From the NCBI RefSeq assembly GCF_946482535.1, contig NZ_CAMLRU010000001.1, positions 1 through 59,589 on the forward strand: a stretch of DNA of 59,589 bases, in the 5' to 3' direction. Position 1 is the first letter of the stretch. Every line of letters begins with the position of its first letter. Below the pieces are notes generated by a model. The model was given only the letters and a program-made list of their open reading frames with translations, made no database searches and was not told the origin of the DNA. Below, one piece after another: positions 1 to 9,268 of this stretch. The stretch is from an uncultured Flavobacterium sp. GTDB lineage: Bacteria; Bacteroidota; Bacteroidia; Flavobacteriales; Flavobacteriaceae. Position numbers and translations under genes: made by a program.

Positions 1-1
1 A

Positions 2-601
2 AGTTTTGGAACTAAAAATCAACTGAAAAGTGAAATTGTAACCGAAATTGCCGCAACCATGGCGTTTTCGGCAACCCAAAACAATGATAAAATCGGTTTA
101 ATCTTATTCTCCGACCAAATCGAATTGTACATTCCGCCCAAAAAAGGAAAATCGCATGTATTGCGAATCATTCGTGAACTAATTGAATTCCAACCCAAAA
201 GCAAAAAAACCGATTTATCCCAGGCATTAAAATTTTTATCGAGTACGCAAAAGAAAAAAGCCATTGTTTTTGTCATCTCCGATTTTATGGTCGAAGACGA
301 TTACGAGAAAACCTTAAAAATTGCGGGGAAAAAACACGATATTACCGGTGTCAGAGTGTATGATATTCGCGAAGAAAAAATGCCGAATATAGGAATGGTG
401 GAAATGGAAGATGCCGAAACTGGCGAAGTCTTAATTGTAAATACCGGTTCAAAAAAGGCCAGAATGAGTTACGAAAAACAGTACCAAGATAAGGTAAATT
501 ATTTCAAAGATATTTTCTCCAAGTGTGGTTCAGGAACCGTCAACACTCGTGTTGATGAAAGTTATGTCACCAAATTGTTGGGTTATTTTAAATCGAGATA
601 A
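2..601 (+). CDS. DUF58 domain protein, C-terminal part (5' end outside window)
   Basis: The frame is open from base 2, so the gene begins before the window; the ATG at 59 is internal. The visible 199 residues match the C-terminal half of DUF58 proteins, a von Willebrand A-like fold that follows MoxR ATPases in bat loci. The stretch DKIGLILFSDQIELYIPP and the later IVFVISDFM strand are typical of the domain. It ends 5 nt before the next gene and is very probably cotranscribed with the bat genes. The molecular role is not established; it is inferred to work with MoxR and the Bat proteins at the membrane. Confidence 0.88.
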   Translation, partial: SFGTKNQLKSEIVTEIAATMAFSATQNNDKIGLILFSDQIELYIPPKKGKSHVLRIIRELIEFQPKSKKTDLSQALKFLSSTQKKKAIVFVISDFMVEDDYEKTLKIAGKKHDITGVRVYDIREEKMPNIGMVEMEDAETGEVLIVNTGSKKARMSYEKQYQDKVNYFKDIFSKCGSGTVNTRVDESYVTKLLGYFKSR

Positions 602-606
602 GAAAA

Positions 607-2241
607 ATGAAAGCTAAATTAACTGTTCTTCTATGCTTATTATCGATTGCCCTTTGGTCACAACCTAAGGTCACAACCACTGTAAATACTAAGAAAAACA
701 AAATCGGAGCCGAGTTCAAACTCACGTTAAAAACCGATGTCGATACCTTCTCCAAAGTAAAATTCCCGGAAAGTAAGTTTTTCGGCGCTCTGGAAGTGAT
801 ACAATCCTATAAAATTGACACCGTAAAAAAAGGCGCGCGCTACGAATTGATTAAAAAATACGGCCTGACAAAATTCGATTCCGGAAAGTACCTCATTCCG
901 AAAGTACCGGTTATCATCAATGGTAAAACTGTTTTTTCTGATAGTATCAAGGTGGAAGTTAATGACGTTAAAGTCGATACCTTGAAACAAAAAATGTATG
1001 ACATCAAAGACATCGTCAAGGTAGAAAGCCCTATGGGAACTTGGTGGATTTATCTGTTGATTTTATTGGTCATAGCGATTGCAGGAATTCTGATTTACAA
1101 ATTCATCAAAAAAAGTCAGACCGAGGAAAAAAAGGAAGTCGTAGTTTTCAAAACGCCTATTGAAAAAGCCACTTCTTTACTCCAACAATTAGAAAGCAAA
1201 GAGCTTTGGCAAAAAGGAGAAATCAAAAGTTACTACTCGGAACTTACCGATATCGCCAGAAATTATATAGAAGAAGAAATCCACATTCCGGCGATGGAAA
1301 GTACGACTTCGGAACTTATAGAAGGATTGCGAAAAGCAGCCAAACAAAAGAAACTCAAGCTTTCCAACGAAACCGTTGAAAATCTGGAAAAAGTTTTACA
1401 ACAAGCCGATTTGGTGAAATTTGCCAAAGTAAAGCCGCTCGATTATGAAATCGAAGAAGACAAAAAACGCATCTCAAATTCCATAGTTACCATCCATAAA
1501 TCGATTCCGGAAGTAGTTGAAGAAGACGATGAATTGGCTTTGTGGAACGAACAACAAAAAGAATTGGCGCGTTTGCAAAAACTCAAAAAACAAAAGCGCG
1601 TAAGAATCATTACGACCATCGGAATTGTTGTCGGTATGATAGTGATTGCGCTCGGCAGCTTAATTTATTTCAAAGGATATGATTATGTCAAAGACAATTT
1701 GATTGGGCATCCAACCAAAGATTTAGTCGAAGGCGAATGGATATATAGTGACTACGGAAATCCGGCTGTGAAAGTGGAAACGCCAAAAGTTTTAAAGCGA
1801 ATGGATGCTTCCAAACTCATTCCAAAAGAAGCCAAAGGAATGATCAAAGACATGCAAATGTTCGGATACGGAAGTATGTTTGATAATTTTTACGTCTTAG
1901 TATCAACAACAACCTTTAAACAAGAAGGCAATATGGATTTAGACAAATCCATCGAAGGTTCTCTGAAGGCAATGGAAGCAAGAGGCGCACAAAATATCAT
2001 TGTAAAAACGGAAGATTTCGGCACTCAAAAAGGCATTAGCGGCAGAAAAGCCTACGGCACCATGACTGCTTTTGATCCTGTTCAGAAAAAATCTGAAAAA
2101 ATGTATTACGAACTGCTGGTTTTTGCCCAAAATGGCGGATTACAGCAAATCGTAATCATGCATCGAGAAGGCGACAAATACGGTCAACAAATTACAGAAA
2201 GAATATTGAACTCGGTCGAATTGCAAACCACACAAGAATGA
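607..2241 (+). CDS. BatD-like two-TM membrane protein of the bat locus
   Basis: A 544-residue protein with an N-terminal signal peptide (residues 1-19), a periplasmic beta-rich N-terminal part, a membrane segment near 145-166, a charged helical cytoplasmic region (about 170-330), a second membrane segment near 335-357 and a 180-residue C-terminal domain I cannot name. The first 300 residues resemble the end of BatD and DUF4381-type proteins, which sit in the same place in flavobacterial bat loci. Its stop overlaps the batA start (ATGA), implying translational coupling. Assignment to the bat system rests on position; the function of the C-terminal domain is unknown. Confidence 0.7.
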   Translation: MKAKLTVLLCLLSIALWSQPKVTTTVNTKKNKIGAEFKLTLKTDVDTFSKVKFPESKFFGALEVIQSYKIDTVKKGARYELIKKYGLTKFDSGKYLIPKVPVIINGKTVFSDSIKVEVNDVKVDTLKQKMYDIKDIVKVESPMGTWWIYLLILLVIAIAGILIYKFIKKSQTEEKKEVVVFKTPIEKATSLLQQLESKELWQKGEIKSYYSELTDIARNYIEEEIHIPAMESTTSELIEGLRKAAKQKKLKLSNETVENLEKVLQQADLVKFAKVKPLDYEIEEDKKRISNSIVTIHKSIPEVVEEDDELALWNEQQKELARLQKLKKQKRVRIITTIGIVVGMIVIALGSLIYFKGYDYVKDNLIGHPTKDLVEGEWIYSDYGNPAVKVETPKVLKRMDASKLIPKEAKGMIKDMQMFGYGSMFDNFYVLVSTTTFKQEGNMDLDKSIEGSLKAMEARGAQNIIVKTEDFGTQKGISGRKAYGTMTAFDPVQKKSEKMYYELLVFAQNGGLQQIVIMHREGDKYGQQITERILNSVELQTTQE

Positions 2242-3236
2242 AAGAAGTAAGTTTTTTAAATCCTGAATTTTTCTGGTTGTTTTTACTGCTTCCGGCGGCT
2301 ATCGCATGGCAATTCTTCAGAAGAAACCAATCGGCAACCTTGAAGATAAGTTCGGTCAGAGGTTTTAAAGCCGAAAAATCATTGTTAGCCAAACTAAAAC
2401 CGTATTTATTTGTCTTGCGCTTATTGGCCTTGAGTTCGTTAATCATTGCCATGGCACGACCGCGAAAAGTAGACATCAGCAGCCAAACCAAATCGACCAA
2501 AGGAGTTGATATTGTAATGGCCATTGACGTTTCGGGCAGTATGTTGGCCAAAGATTTAAAGCCCAACCGTATGGAAGCTTTGAAAAAAGTGGCCGCCAAT
2601 TTTGTTGAAGGCAGACCTAATGACCGCATCGGAATTGTAGTTTATGCTGCCGAAGCTTATACCAAAACTCCGGTCACTAGCGACAAAGGCATTGTTCAAG
2701 AGGCCATTCGAGGCATCAAATACGACAATGTGTTGCAAGACGGAACCGGAATCGGGATGGGATTAACCACTGCCGTGAATCGTTTGAAAGACAGCAAAGC
2801 CAAAAGCAAAGTGATAATTCTAATGACTGACGGGGTGAATAATGCCGGTTTTATTGAGCCCGAAACCGCTTCGCAAATTGCAAAAGAATATGGCATCAAA
2901 GTGTACACTATCGGTATCGGAACCAACGGTGATGCCATGTCACCTTATGCTTATGCGCCGAATGGTGGGTTTTTATTCCGAATGATGCCGGTGGAAATTG
3001 ATGTCGATTTGTTACAAACCATCGCTAAAAATACCGGCGGAAAATATTTCAGAGCCAACAACAACAGTAAATTAGAAGCCATTTATAGCGAAATCAACAA
3101 ATTGGAAACCACCGAAATTCAGGAACTCAAATTCTACGATTACGATGAAAAATTCAGACCGTTTGTTTGGATAGCGGGTATTTTACTTTTGTTAGAATTC
3201 GGATTGCGAAACACGGTTTACAGAAGTTTTATATAA
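2238..3236 (+). CDS. batA: BatA, von Willebrand factor A membrane protein
   Basis: This 332-residue protein has two N-terminal membrane segments (about 8-28 and 56-73), a von Willebrand A domain starting near residue 90, and a C-terminal membrane segment near 308-325. The metal-ion-dependent adhesion site is intact: DVSGS at about 97-101 and MTDG further on. BatA and BatB are paralogues anchored in the inner membrane with the vWA domain in the periplasm, and are linked to aerotolerance in Bacteroides. It overlaps the upstream gene by 4 nt. The biochemical role of Bat proteins is not settled. Confidence 0.9.
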   Translation: MKEVSFLNPEFFWLFLLLPAAIAWQFFRRNQSATLKISSVRGFKAEKSLLAKLKPYLFVLRLLALSSLIIAMARPRKVDISSQTKSTKGVDIVMAIDVSGSMLAKDLKPNRMEALKKVAANFVEGRPNDRIGIVVYAAEAYTKTPVTSDKGIVQEAIRGIKYDNVLQDGTGIGMGLTTAVNRLKDSKAKSKVIILMTDGVNNAGFIEPETASQIAKEYGIKVYTIGIGTNGDAMSPYAYAPNGGFLFRMMPVEIDVDLLQTIAKNTGGKYFRANNNSKLEAIYSEINKLETTEIQELKFYDYDEKFRPFVWIAGILLLLEFGLRNTVYRSFI

Positions 3237-3239
3237 ATA

Positions 3240-3323
3240 ATTACGAATGGGAAATTACGAATTACGAATTATTCAAATTCAACAAGCAATTCATAATTTA
3301 AAATTCATAATTCATAATTGAAT
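3240..3323 (+). repeat. Tandem-word repeat before batB (AATTACG / CATAATT)
   Basis: The left part repeats AATTACGA and the right part repeats ATTCATAA. The right part read in reverse complement (AATTATGA) differs from the left word only by changes that allow G-U pairing in RNA, so the transcript could fold into a long imperfect stem. It lies inside the bat transcription unit. Confidence 0.6.
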
Positions 3324-4361
3324 ATGTACGAGTTAGAAGAAAAAGGATATTTGTATTTCTTGATTGCCATTCCGGTATTGGCGATGCTGTTCTTGTATGT
3401 ACAATATTGGAAAAGAAAAAAACAACGCGAATTCGGCGATACGGATTTGCTAAAAAAATTAAGTCCGGAGAAATCTATTTTCAAACCGGTTTTGAAATTG
3501 GTTGTTTTTCTTTTGGCTTTGACTTGTTTGATTATCAGTTTGGTTAATCCTAAAATGGGAACCAAATTAGAAACCGTAAAAAGAGAAGGCATCGATATCG
3601 TTTTTGCGATTGACGTGTCCAAAAGTATGTTGGCCGAAGACGTAGCGCCAAATCGATTAGATAAGAGCAAACAGCTGGTTTCCCAAATCATCAATAACTT
3701 AGGTAGTGACCGAATAGGAATTGTAGCCTACTCCGGTAGTGCTTTCCCGGTTTTACCGATTACTACAGATTACAGTGTGGCAAAAATGTTCTTGCAAAGC
3801 ATGAATCCGGGGATTATTTCGGCCCAAGGAACATCGATTGACCAAGCTATTAATTTGGCCACCACTTTTATTGATAAAAAAGACAAGACCAACAAGTTGT
3901 TAATCATCATCAGCGACGGAGAAGACCATTCTGAAGTGTCTACTGATGCGGCGGAAGAAGCTAAAAAACTAGGCTTAAAAATCATCACCATAGGCGTAGG
4001 AAGCGAAAAAGGCGGTCCGATTCCGTTAAAGCGAAACGGTGTTGTACAAAGTTTCCAAAGAGACCAAAACGATGAAGTGGTCATTACCAAAAGAAATCCG
4101 GCTGTACTGAAAGAAATTGCTAAAATCAGTGGCGGCGGTTATGTTGACGGTAATTCAACCAAAGCAGTTTTAGATTATGTCAAAAATGCTCTGGATAACA
4201 TCCAACGAACAGAATTTGAAAGCACACAAATGTCCGATTTCAAATCGCAGTTCCAATGGTTTTTAGGGTTTGCTTTTTTCTTGTTGTTTTTGGATATATT
4301 CTTGTTGGAGAAAAAAACCAAATGGGTAGAGAAGATGAATTTATTTAATGAAAAACCGTAA
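3324..4361 (+). CDS. batB: BatB, von Willebrand factor A membrane protein
   Basis: A 345-residue paralogue of BatA: two N-terminal membrane segments (about 9-28 and 55-75), a vWA domain with the metal site DVSKS at about 97-101, a second acidic loop (ISDGEDH), and a C-terminal membrane segment followed by a short cytoplasmic tail. I chose the ATG at 3324; an in-frame TTG at 3318 would add only two residues. It lies between batA and batC and is probably cotranscribed, although the 80-nt gap before it is filled with short repeats. The family is associated with oxygen tolerance and envelope stress; the exact role is unknown. Confidence 0.9.
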   Translation: MYELEEKGYLYFLIAIPVLAMLFLYVQYWKRKKQREFGDTDLLKKLSPEKSIFKPVLKLVVFLLALTCLIISLVNPKMGTKLETVKREGIDIVFAIDVSKSMLAEDVAPNRLDKSKQLVSQIINNLGSDRIGIVAYSGSAFPVLPITTDYSVAKMFLQSMNPGIISAQGTSIDQAINLATTFIDKKDKTNKLLIIISDGEDHSEVSTDAAEEAKKLGLKIITIGVGSEKGGPIPLKRNGVVQSFQRDQNDEVVITKRNPAVLKEIAKISGGGYVDGNSTKAVLDYVKNALDNIQRTEFESTQMSDFKSQFQWFLGFAFFLLFLDIFLLEKKTKWVEKMNLFNEKP

Positions 4362-4381
4362 AGACGCAATGCATTGCGTCT
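4362..4381. repeat. 20-bp perfect palindrome between batB and batC
   Basis: AGACGCAATGCATTGCGTCT is its own reverse complement and starts 1 nt after the batB stop. It looks like the core of a dispersed intergenic palindrome I recall from Bacteroidota genomes (usually longer, with GTAG/CTAC outside). There is no T tract, so it is not a typical terminator. Confidence 0.75.
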
Positions 4382-4398
4382 AAACATGACAATAATAA

Positions 4399-5133
4399 AT
4401 GAAAAAGATCATTTTATACAGTTTAATTCTGATTTCCTTTTTGGCGAAAGCTCAAAACAAGGAAAAAGACACCAATTTGCCTAAAGGAAACGAAGCTTTT
4501 CTCGAAAAAAAATACGCTGATGCCGAAGCAGAATACCGAATTTCGAAATCCAAAAGTCCTAAAAAGGCTATCGCTCCATATAATTTGGGGAATGCAGTTT
4601 ACCGTCAAAATCATAACGAGGAAGCAAAATACCATTATGCCAAAGCTTTAAAAAATGCCAAAACACGAACAGAAAAACACTTGGCTTATCACAACATCGG
4701 CAATACTTTAATGAAAAGCAAAGATTATTCGGGTGCGGTTCAAGCCTATGAAAATGCGTTGAGAAACAATCCGGCAGATGAGCAAACCCGATACAATTAT
4801 GCTTTGGCCAAAAAATTCCTAAAAGACAATCCGCCAAAAAAGAACGACGATAAAAGCAAGGACAAAAAAAATCAAAAAGAAGACCAAAAAGAAAACAAAG
4901 ACAAGGACAAAAAAGACGATAAAAACAAAGACAAAAACGGTCAAAACGATAAAGATAAAAAAGACAACAAAGACAAAAACCAAGGAAAACCGCAACCACA
5001 ACCGGGCGGCGTTTCAAAACAGCGTTTGCAAAATTTGTTGGATGCAGTAAACAACGAAGAGAAAAAAGTTCAGGATAAAGTCAACAAACAAAAAGTACAA
5101 GCCAATCCTAAAAAAACAGAGAAAGACTGGTAA
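4399..5133 (+). CDS. batC: BatC, exported TPR protein
   Basis: This 244-residue protein has a signal peptide (1-18), then tetratricopeptide repeats over about residues 28-140 (the motifs APYNLGNAVYRQ and AYHNIGNTLMKSKDY are typical TPR helices), then a very charged Lys/Asp/Asn-rich segment at about 145-205 that is probably disordered, and a short Gln/Lys tail. BatC is a periplasmic TPR protein thought to assemble with BatA and BatB. It is separated from batB by a palindromic repeat but keeps the operon direction and order. Confidence 0.85.
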   Translation: MKKIILYSLILISFLAKAQNKEKDTNLPKGNEAFLEKKYADAEAEYRISKSKSPKKAIAPYNLGNAVYRQNHNEEAKYHYAKALKNAKTRTEKHLAYHNIGNTLMKSKDYSGAVQAYENALRNNPADEQTRYNYALAKKFLKDNPPKKNDDKSKDKKNQKEDQKENKDKDKKDDKNKDKNGQNDKDKKDNKDKNQGKPQPQPGGVSKQRLQNLLDAVNNEEKKVQDKVNKQKVQANPKKTEKDW

Positions 5134-5160
5134 TCAATTTGAAAATGATTTAATTTGAAA
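5134..5160 (+). repeat. Direct repeat AATTTGAAAATGA between batC and batD
   Basis: Two copies of AATTTGAAAATGA lie end to end with a 4-nt spacer, the second running into the batD start codon. It fits the wider pattern of short tandem words in gene gaps of this window. Confidence 0.5.
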
Positions 5161-6924
5161 ATGAAAAGGTTCCTAATAACATTTCTTTTAATCACCAATG
5201 CGCTGATGGCGCAAGTCCAATTTGAGGCCAAAGTAAGTAAGAACACTTTAGGCATCAATGAAAGATTGCGCATAGAATTTACCATGAATGCCGATGGCGA
5301 TAATTTTGTACCGCCGGCTTTTGAATCCTCGGGTTTCAGAGTCGTTGGCGGTCCGAGTCAATCCGTTAGTCAGTCTTGGGTTAACGGGAAAAGTTCGTTC
5401 AACAAGTCGTATATCTACATTTTATTGCCTACGCAAAAAGGTAATTTGACGATCAAACAAGCATCTATTGAAATCAACGGTCAAATCTACAAAACCTCGC
5501 CCGTAAAAATCAATGTGACCAATGCGGTACAATTGCCCAAAGATCCGAATGAAGCACCGGCAATAACCGCCGATGAAAACATCTACTTGGTTGCCGATAT
5601 TTCCAAAGCCAATCCTTACCTCAACGAACCGATTACGGTGGTTTACAAATTGTACTTCAGCTACAATATCGGGATTTCGAATTGGCGCGAATTGAACAAA
5701 CCCAAATACAATGATTTTTGGAGCCAAAATATCGATATCAAACAACTCAAAGCCGAAGACGGCATGTTCAAAGGCGAACGCTATCGCTATGTAGTATTGA
5801 GAAAAACGGTATTGTATCCTCAAAAGTCAGGTAAACTCGAAATCGAACCACTTTCCTTAGATATCGATTGCCAAGTGCCAACCAACCGAAGAAATTTTTG
5901 GGGACAACCTTTGATGGTAGAAGACAGCAAACGCGTTTCTGCCGGAAGCAAAATCATCAACGTAAAACCATTGCCCGAAGCCGGAAAACCGGAAGATTTT
6001 TCGGGTGCAGTTGGTCAGTTTGATTTTAAAGTCAACCCTTCTAAAACCACGCTTAAAAACGGAGAATCATTAGAATTAACCGTTAGCGTGGTAGGAAAAG
6101 GAAATTTGAAATTATTCTCATTACCAAAGCCTGTTTTGCCTTCGGCGCTGGAAATGTATGATCCGGTACACGATGAAAACGTCTCCACACCTTTGACCGG
6201 AATGACCGGAAGAATTTCGGACAAGTACACGATTATTCCGCAATTCAAGGGTAATTACCAAATCAAACCAATGAAATTTACGTATTTTGATTTGAATGCA
6301 GGACGCTACAAAACCATTGCTTCACAGCCGATAACCATAAACGTTTTAGATGGTCCGAGCGTGGCTTCAGGAGAAAAACCAAATCCGAGCGAAGTGGTTA
6401 AAAATAAAGTGGAAGTGGCCAAATCTTTCGCTTTCAACAAACAAAAAACAACTCTGAAATCAATGGAGAAAGAAGATTTTCTGGGTTCGGGATTGTTTTA
6501 TTCTTTGGTGTTTTTGCCGTTTTTGGCGATTCCGTTACTCGTTGTCGGGAAACGAAGAAAAGAAGCTTCAGATAAGGATGTCATTGGCAACAAAATCAAG
6601 AAATCAAATGCGTTGGCTAAAAAATATTTGGGCGAAGCCAAAAAACATTTGGGTAACAAAGAACCGTTTTACATCGCCTTGGAAAAAGCCCTGCACAATT
6701 TTCTGAAAGCCAAATTGAATATTGAAACTTCGGATATGAGTAAGGAAAAAATAACCGAGATTCTAACGGAAAGAAGCGCCCAATCGGAAACCATTTCCGA
6801 ATTTATAGCCTTAACCGAAAACTGTGAATTTGCGAGATATGCACCGTCTTCAGAAACGGCTATTCAACTGGATTATGACAAAGCGGTGAGTATTATTTCG
6901 GCCTTAGAAAAACAAATTAAATAA
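5161..6924 (+). CDS. batD: BatD, oxygen-tolerance-type exported membrane protein
   Basis: A 587-residue BatD family protein. It has a signal peptide (1-17, ending MAQ), a long periplasmic region of Ig-like beta-sandwich repeats to about residue 430, one membrane segment (about 440-462) and a cytoplasmic helical tail. The start at 5161 gives a clean signal peptide; an in-frame TTG 6 nt upstream is less likely. BatD proteins go with BatA and BatB in aerotolerance operons and are thought to organise a large envelope complex. The gene sits between batC and batE with short spacers. Confidence 0.9.
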   Translation: MKRFLITFLLITNALMAQVQFEAKVSKNTLGINERLRIEFTMNADGDNFVPPAFESSGFRVVGGPSQSVSQSWVNGKSSFNKSYIYILLPTQKGNLTIKQASIEINGQIYKTSPVKINVTNAVQLPKDPNEAPAITADENIYLVADISKANPYLNEPITVVYKLYFSYNIGISNWRELNKPKYNDFWSQNIDIKQLKAEDGMFKGERYRYVVLRKTVLYPQKSGKLEIEPLSLDIDCQVPTNRRNFWGQPLMVEDSKRVSAGSKIINVKPLPEAGKPEDFSGAVGQFDFKVNPSKTTLKNGESLELTVSVVGKGNLKLFSLPKPVLPSALEMYDPVHDENVSTPLTGMTGRISDKYTIIPQFKGNYQIKPMKFTYFDLNAGRYKTIASQPITINVLDGPSVASGEKPNPSEVVKNKVEVAKSFAFNKQKTTLKSMEKEDFLGSGLFYSLVFLPFLAIPLLVVGKRRKEASDKDVIGNKIKKSNALAKKYLGEAKKHLGNKEPFYIALEKALHNFLKAKLNIETSDMSKEKITEILTERSAQSETISEFIALTENCEFARYAPSSETAIQLDYDKAVSIISALEKQIK

Positions 6925-6932
6925 GTAGCAAC

Positions 6933-7679
6933 ATGAACAAATTATACTTTATATTGCTATTCGTTACCCAAATCATTTGGGCACAATCGCCACTTGAACA
7001 AGGCAATGAATACTACCAAAAAGAAAACTACCAAGCAGCTGTAAACAGTTTTGAAAGTATCCTGGATTCGGGGAAAGAATCGGCTGAAGTATATTTTAAT
7101 TTGGGCAATGCTTACTATAAATTGCACCAAGTAGCACCGGCGATTTATAATTACGAAAAAGCGTTGTTGTTAAGTCCGAATGACGAAGAAATCAAAACGA
7201 ACTTAGACTTCGCCCGAAAAATGACCATCGATGACATCAAAGTCATCCCGAAAGTAGGCTTTCAAAAACTGCTTTCCGATTTTACTTCCCAATACCATTA
7301 TGACACTTGGGCATGGATAGCTGTGGTTTTCGCCTTTTTGTTTTTGGCTTTTTTTGCCGGATATTACTTTTCACAGAAAACCGTTTTGAAACGCGTTTTC
7401 TTCTTTGGAATGTTTGGTTGGTTGGTTGGAATAGGTCTCGCTGTTGCCTCCGGATTTTATGAAAGAAGCCGCATGGAAAATGAAAAACCGGCCATCATTT
7501 TTGCCGAAACAGCCGCTTTAAAAAACGAACCAAAAGTGAATAGCCCTGATGCCACTGTATTACACGAAGGAACCAAAGTCTACATCCTGGAAAGCATAGC
7601 CAATTGGAAAAAAGTAGAACTCACCGACGAAACTAAAGGTTGGATTGAAGACAGTGCGATTAAGGAAATAAAGAATTAG
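6933..7679 (+). CDS. batE: BatE, TPR and SH3 domain membrane protein
   Basis: This 248-residue protein starts with a signal peptide (1-18), has TPR repeats at about 20-90 (EVYFNLGNAYYKLHQ), two membrane segments at about 125-145 and 152-170, and a C-terminal bacterial SH3 domain (about 185-246, with GWIEDSAI near the end). This layout is typical of BatE, the last member of Bacteroidota bat operons. It starts 8 nt after batD. The SH3 domain may bind peptidoglycan or protein partners; this is inference. Confidence 0.87.
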   Translation: MNKLYFILLFVTQIIWAQSPLEQGNEYYQKENYQAAVNSFESILDSGKESAEVYFNLGNAYYKLHQVAPAIYNYEKALLLSPNDEEIKTNLDFARKMTIDDIKVIPKVGFQKLLSDFTSQYHYDTWAWIAVVFAFLFLAFFAGYYFSQKTVLKRVFFFGMFGWLVGIGLAVASGFYERSRMENEKPAIIFAETAALKNEPKVNSPDATVLHEGTKVYILESIANWKKVELTDETKGWIEDSAIKEIKN

Positions 7680-7680
7680 C

Positions 7681-7773
7681 TTTTAGCAAACAGCTTTTAG
7701 CTTTTAGCTGACTATCTTTGCGACAAGTTATGAATAACTCATCATTCATAACTCATAACTCATAACTCAAAAA
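7681..7773 (+). repeat. Tandem words AGCTTTT and CATAACT around a promoter
   Basis: First come repeats of AGCTTTTAGC (7681-7710), then the -7 element TATCTTTG (7713-7720), then GTTATGAAT followed by ATTCATAACT and further copies of CATAACT (7727-7770). GTTATGAAT and ATTCATAAC are exact inverted copies, so the 5' leader can form a hairpin just before the next start codon. Confidence 0.6.
7713..7720 (+). promoter_or_regulatory. Candidate -7 element TATCTTTG
   Basis: TATCTTTG matches the flavobacterial -7 consensus TAnnTTTG and lies 53 nt before the start codon at 7774. I see no clear TTG at the right distance upstream. Confidence 0.45.
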
Positions 7774-8130
7774 ATGTCAAGAGACGAACAACTAAAACAA
7801 CGCTGGGATAAAGTTGTGCAAATTCTTTCCAATCAATTTGCGGAAGGAGATTTGCTCGACTTGGATGCCATTATATACTTAATCGGAGTGCAAGAACTTG
7901 GAAAAGTACACCAAACCTTCAAAAAAGACGAGAAAGTCAACCTGATGCACATTGCCATTTGCCGTTTGCTCGAGCCTTATGGCTATTACGAATTTGACTT
8001 TGTCGACAAAGAAGGTTGGCCACATTACAAAGTCAAAGAAGAATTACCGCCTCTAAAAGCAGGAGAACAATCGGTTTTAATGAAAGAAGCCATTGTCAAT
8101 TACTTCCTGGAAAAGGAAGTAATTGAGTAA
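7774..8130 (+). CDS. Conserved small protein of unknown function
   Basis: A soluble 118-residue acidic protein with no signal peptide or membrane segment. It contains DLDAIIYLIGVQELG and LMHIAICRLLEPYGYYEF. I recognise it only as a conserved flavobacterial hypothetical. It stands alone between the bat locus and pheS with its own -7 element and tandem-word repeats on both sides. I cannot assign a function. Confidence 0.75.
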   Translation: MSRDEQLKQRWDKVVQILSNQFAEGDLLDLDAIIYLIGVQELGKVHQTFKKDEKVNLMHIAICRLLEPYGYYEFDFVDKEGWPHYKVKEELPPLKAGEQSVLMKEAIVNYFLEKEVIE

Positions 8131-8185
8131 TTAGTGAGTAGTAATTAGTAATTAGCAAATTTTCTATTCAAACTAATCACTAAAA
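8131..8185 (+). repeat. Tandem words TAGTAATTAG with inverted partner
   Basis: Copies of GTAATTAGT run from 8131 to 8158, followed after a short gap by AACTAATCACTAA, the inverted partner. The island lies between the end of the 118-residue gene and the pheS -7 element. Confidence 0.55.
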
Positions 8186-8190
8186 AATCC

Positions 8191-8198
8191 TAAATTTG
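8191..8198 (+). promoter_or_regulatory. pheS -7 element TAAATTTG
   Basis: TAAATTTG matches TAnnTTTG and is followed by CACC, as at the gltX promoter (TATCTTTGCACC at 54416). It leaves a leader of about 45 nt with a small GC-rich hairpin (CCCGAGCCTTTGGGC) before the pheS ATG. No good -33 TTG is visible. Confidence 0.55.
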
Positions 8199-8248
8199 CA
8201 CCTTCAACGACCCGAGCCTTTGGGCGAATTGTATGAAATAAAAGACCG

Positions 8249-9268
8249 ATGATAGACAAGATTAAAGAACATATCGAAGAAGCTAAGGCCTTCAATACCA
8301 AAAACAAAGAAGCTTTAGAAAATTTCCGCATCAAGTATTTGGGCAGTAAAGGTTTATTGAAAGAACTTTTCACCGAATTCAAAAATATCCCGAACGACCA
8401 GAAAAAAGACTTCGGACAAGTTATCAATACCCTGAAAACGGTGGCTGAAGAAAAAGTAAAAGCCATTCAGGAAGAATTGGAAAGCAAAGAAGAAGTAAAA
8501 GGTTTCTACGGCGATTTAACGCGTCCGGCTGAGCCGATTACAATTGGTTCTCGTCATCCTATTTCGATTGTTAAAAACCAAATCATCGACATCTTTTCTA
8601 CCATCGGATTCAACGTTTCCGAAGGTCCGGAAATAGAAGACGATTGGCACAACTTTACCGCGTTGAACTTACCGGAATACCATCCGGCGCGCGATATGCA
8701 AGACACGTTTTTCATCCAAACCAATCCTGATGTATTGTTGAGAACACACACTTCATCGGTTCAGGTGCGTTATATGGAAAACAACAAACCGCCTATCCGA
8801 ACCATTTCTCCGGGAAGGGTTTTCAGAAACGAAGCGGTTTCTTCGCGCTCGCACTGTATTTTCCACCAAGTCGAAGGTTTGTATATTGACAAAGACGTTT
8901 CCTTTGCCGATTTGAAGCAAACGCTTTTATATTTCACCAAAGAAATGTTCGGCAAATCAAAAATCCGTTTAAGACCAAGTTATTTCCCATTCACTGAACC
9001 AAGTGCTGAAGTGGATATTTATTGGGGTTTAAAAACCGAAACCGATTACCGCATCACTAAAGGAACCGGTTGGTTGGAAATCATGGGTTGCGGAATGGTC
9101 GATCCGAATGTATTGAAAAACTGCGGCATCAATCCGGAAGAATACAACGGTTTTGCTTTTGGAATGGGTATCGAGCGTATTGCTATGTTACTTTATCAAA
9201 TTGGCGACATCAGAATGTTCTACGAAAATGACGTTCGTTTCTTGGAGCAATTCAAGTCGAGTATTTAA
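8249..9268 (+). CDS. pheS: Phenylalanine--tRNA ligase alpha subunit
   Basis: A 339-residue class II aminoacyl-tRNA synthetase alpha subunit, the usual length. It forms an alpha2-beta2 enzyme with PheT that charges tRNA-Phe. The N-terminal coiled-coil tRNA-binding arm covers about 1-85. Class II motif 2 is [20 protein letters not shown] and motif 3 is [16 protein letters not shown]. pheT is not in this window, so pheS and pheT are unlinked here. Its own -7 element lies at 8191. Confidence 0.97.
   Translation: MIDKIKEHIEEAKAFNTKNKEALENFRIKYLGSKGLLKELFTEFKNIPNDQKKDFGQVINTLKTVAEEKVKAIQEELESKEEVKGFYGDLTRPAEPITIGSRHPISIVKNQIIDIFSTIGFNVSEGPEIEDDWHNFTALNLPEYHPARDMQDTFFIQTNPDVLLRTHTSSVQVRYMENNKPPIRTISPGRVFRNEAVSSRSHCIFHQVEGLYIDKDVSFADLKQTLLYFTKEMFGKSKIRLRPSYFPFTEPSAEVDIYWGLKTETDYRITKGTGWLEIMGCGMVDPNVLKNCGINPEEYNGFAFGMGIERIAMLLYQIGDIRMFYENDVRFLEQFKSSI

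Noticed and set aside
727..990. Minus-strand reading frame opposite the bat gene at 607
   Set aside because: It is a shadow of a well-supported plus-strand coding frame and has no promoter or homology.
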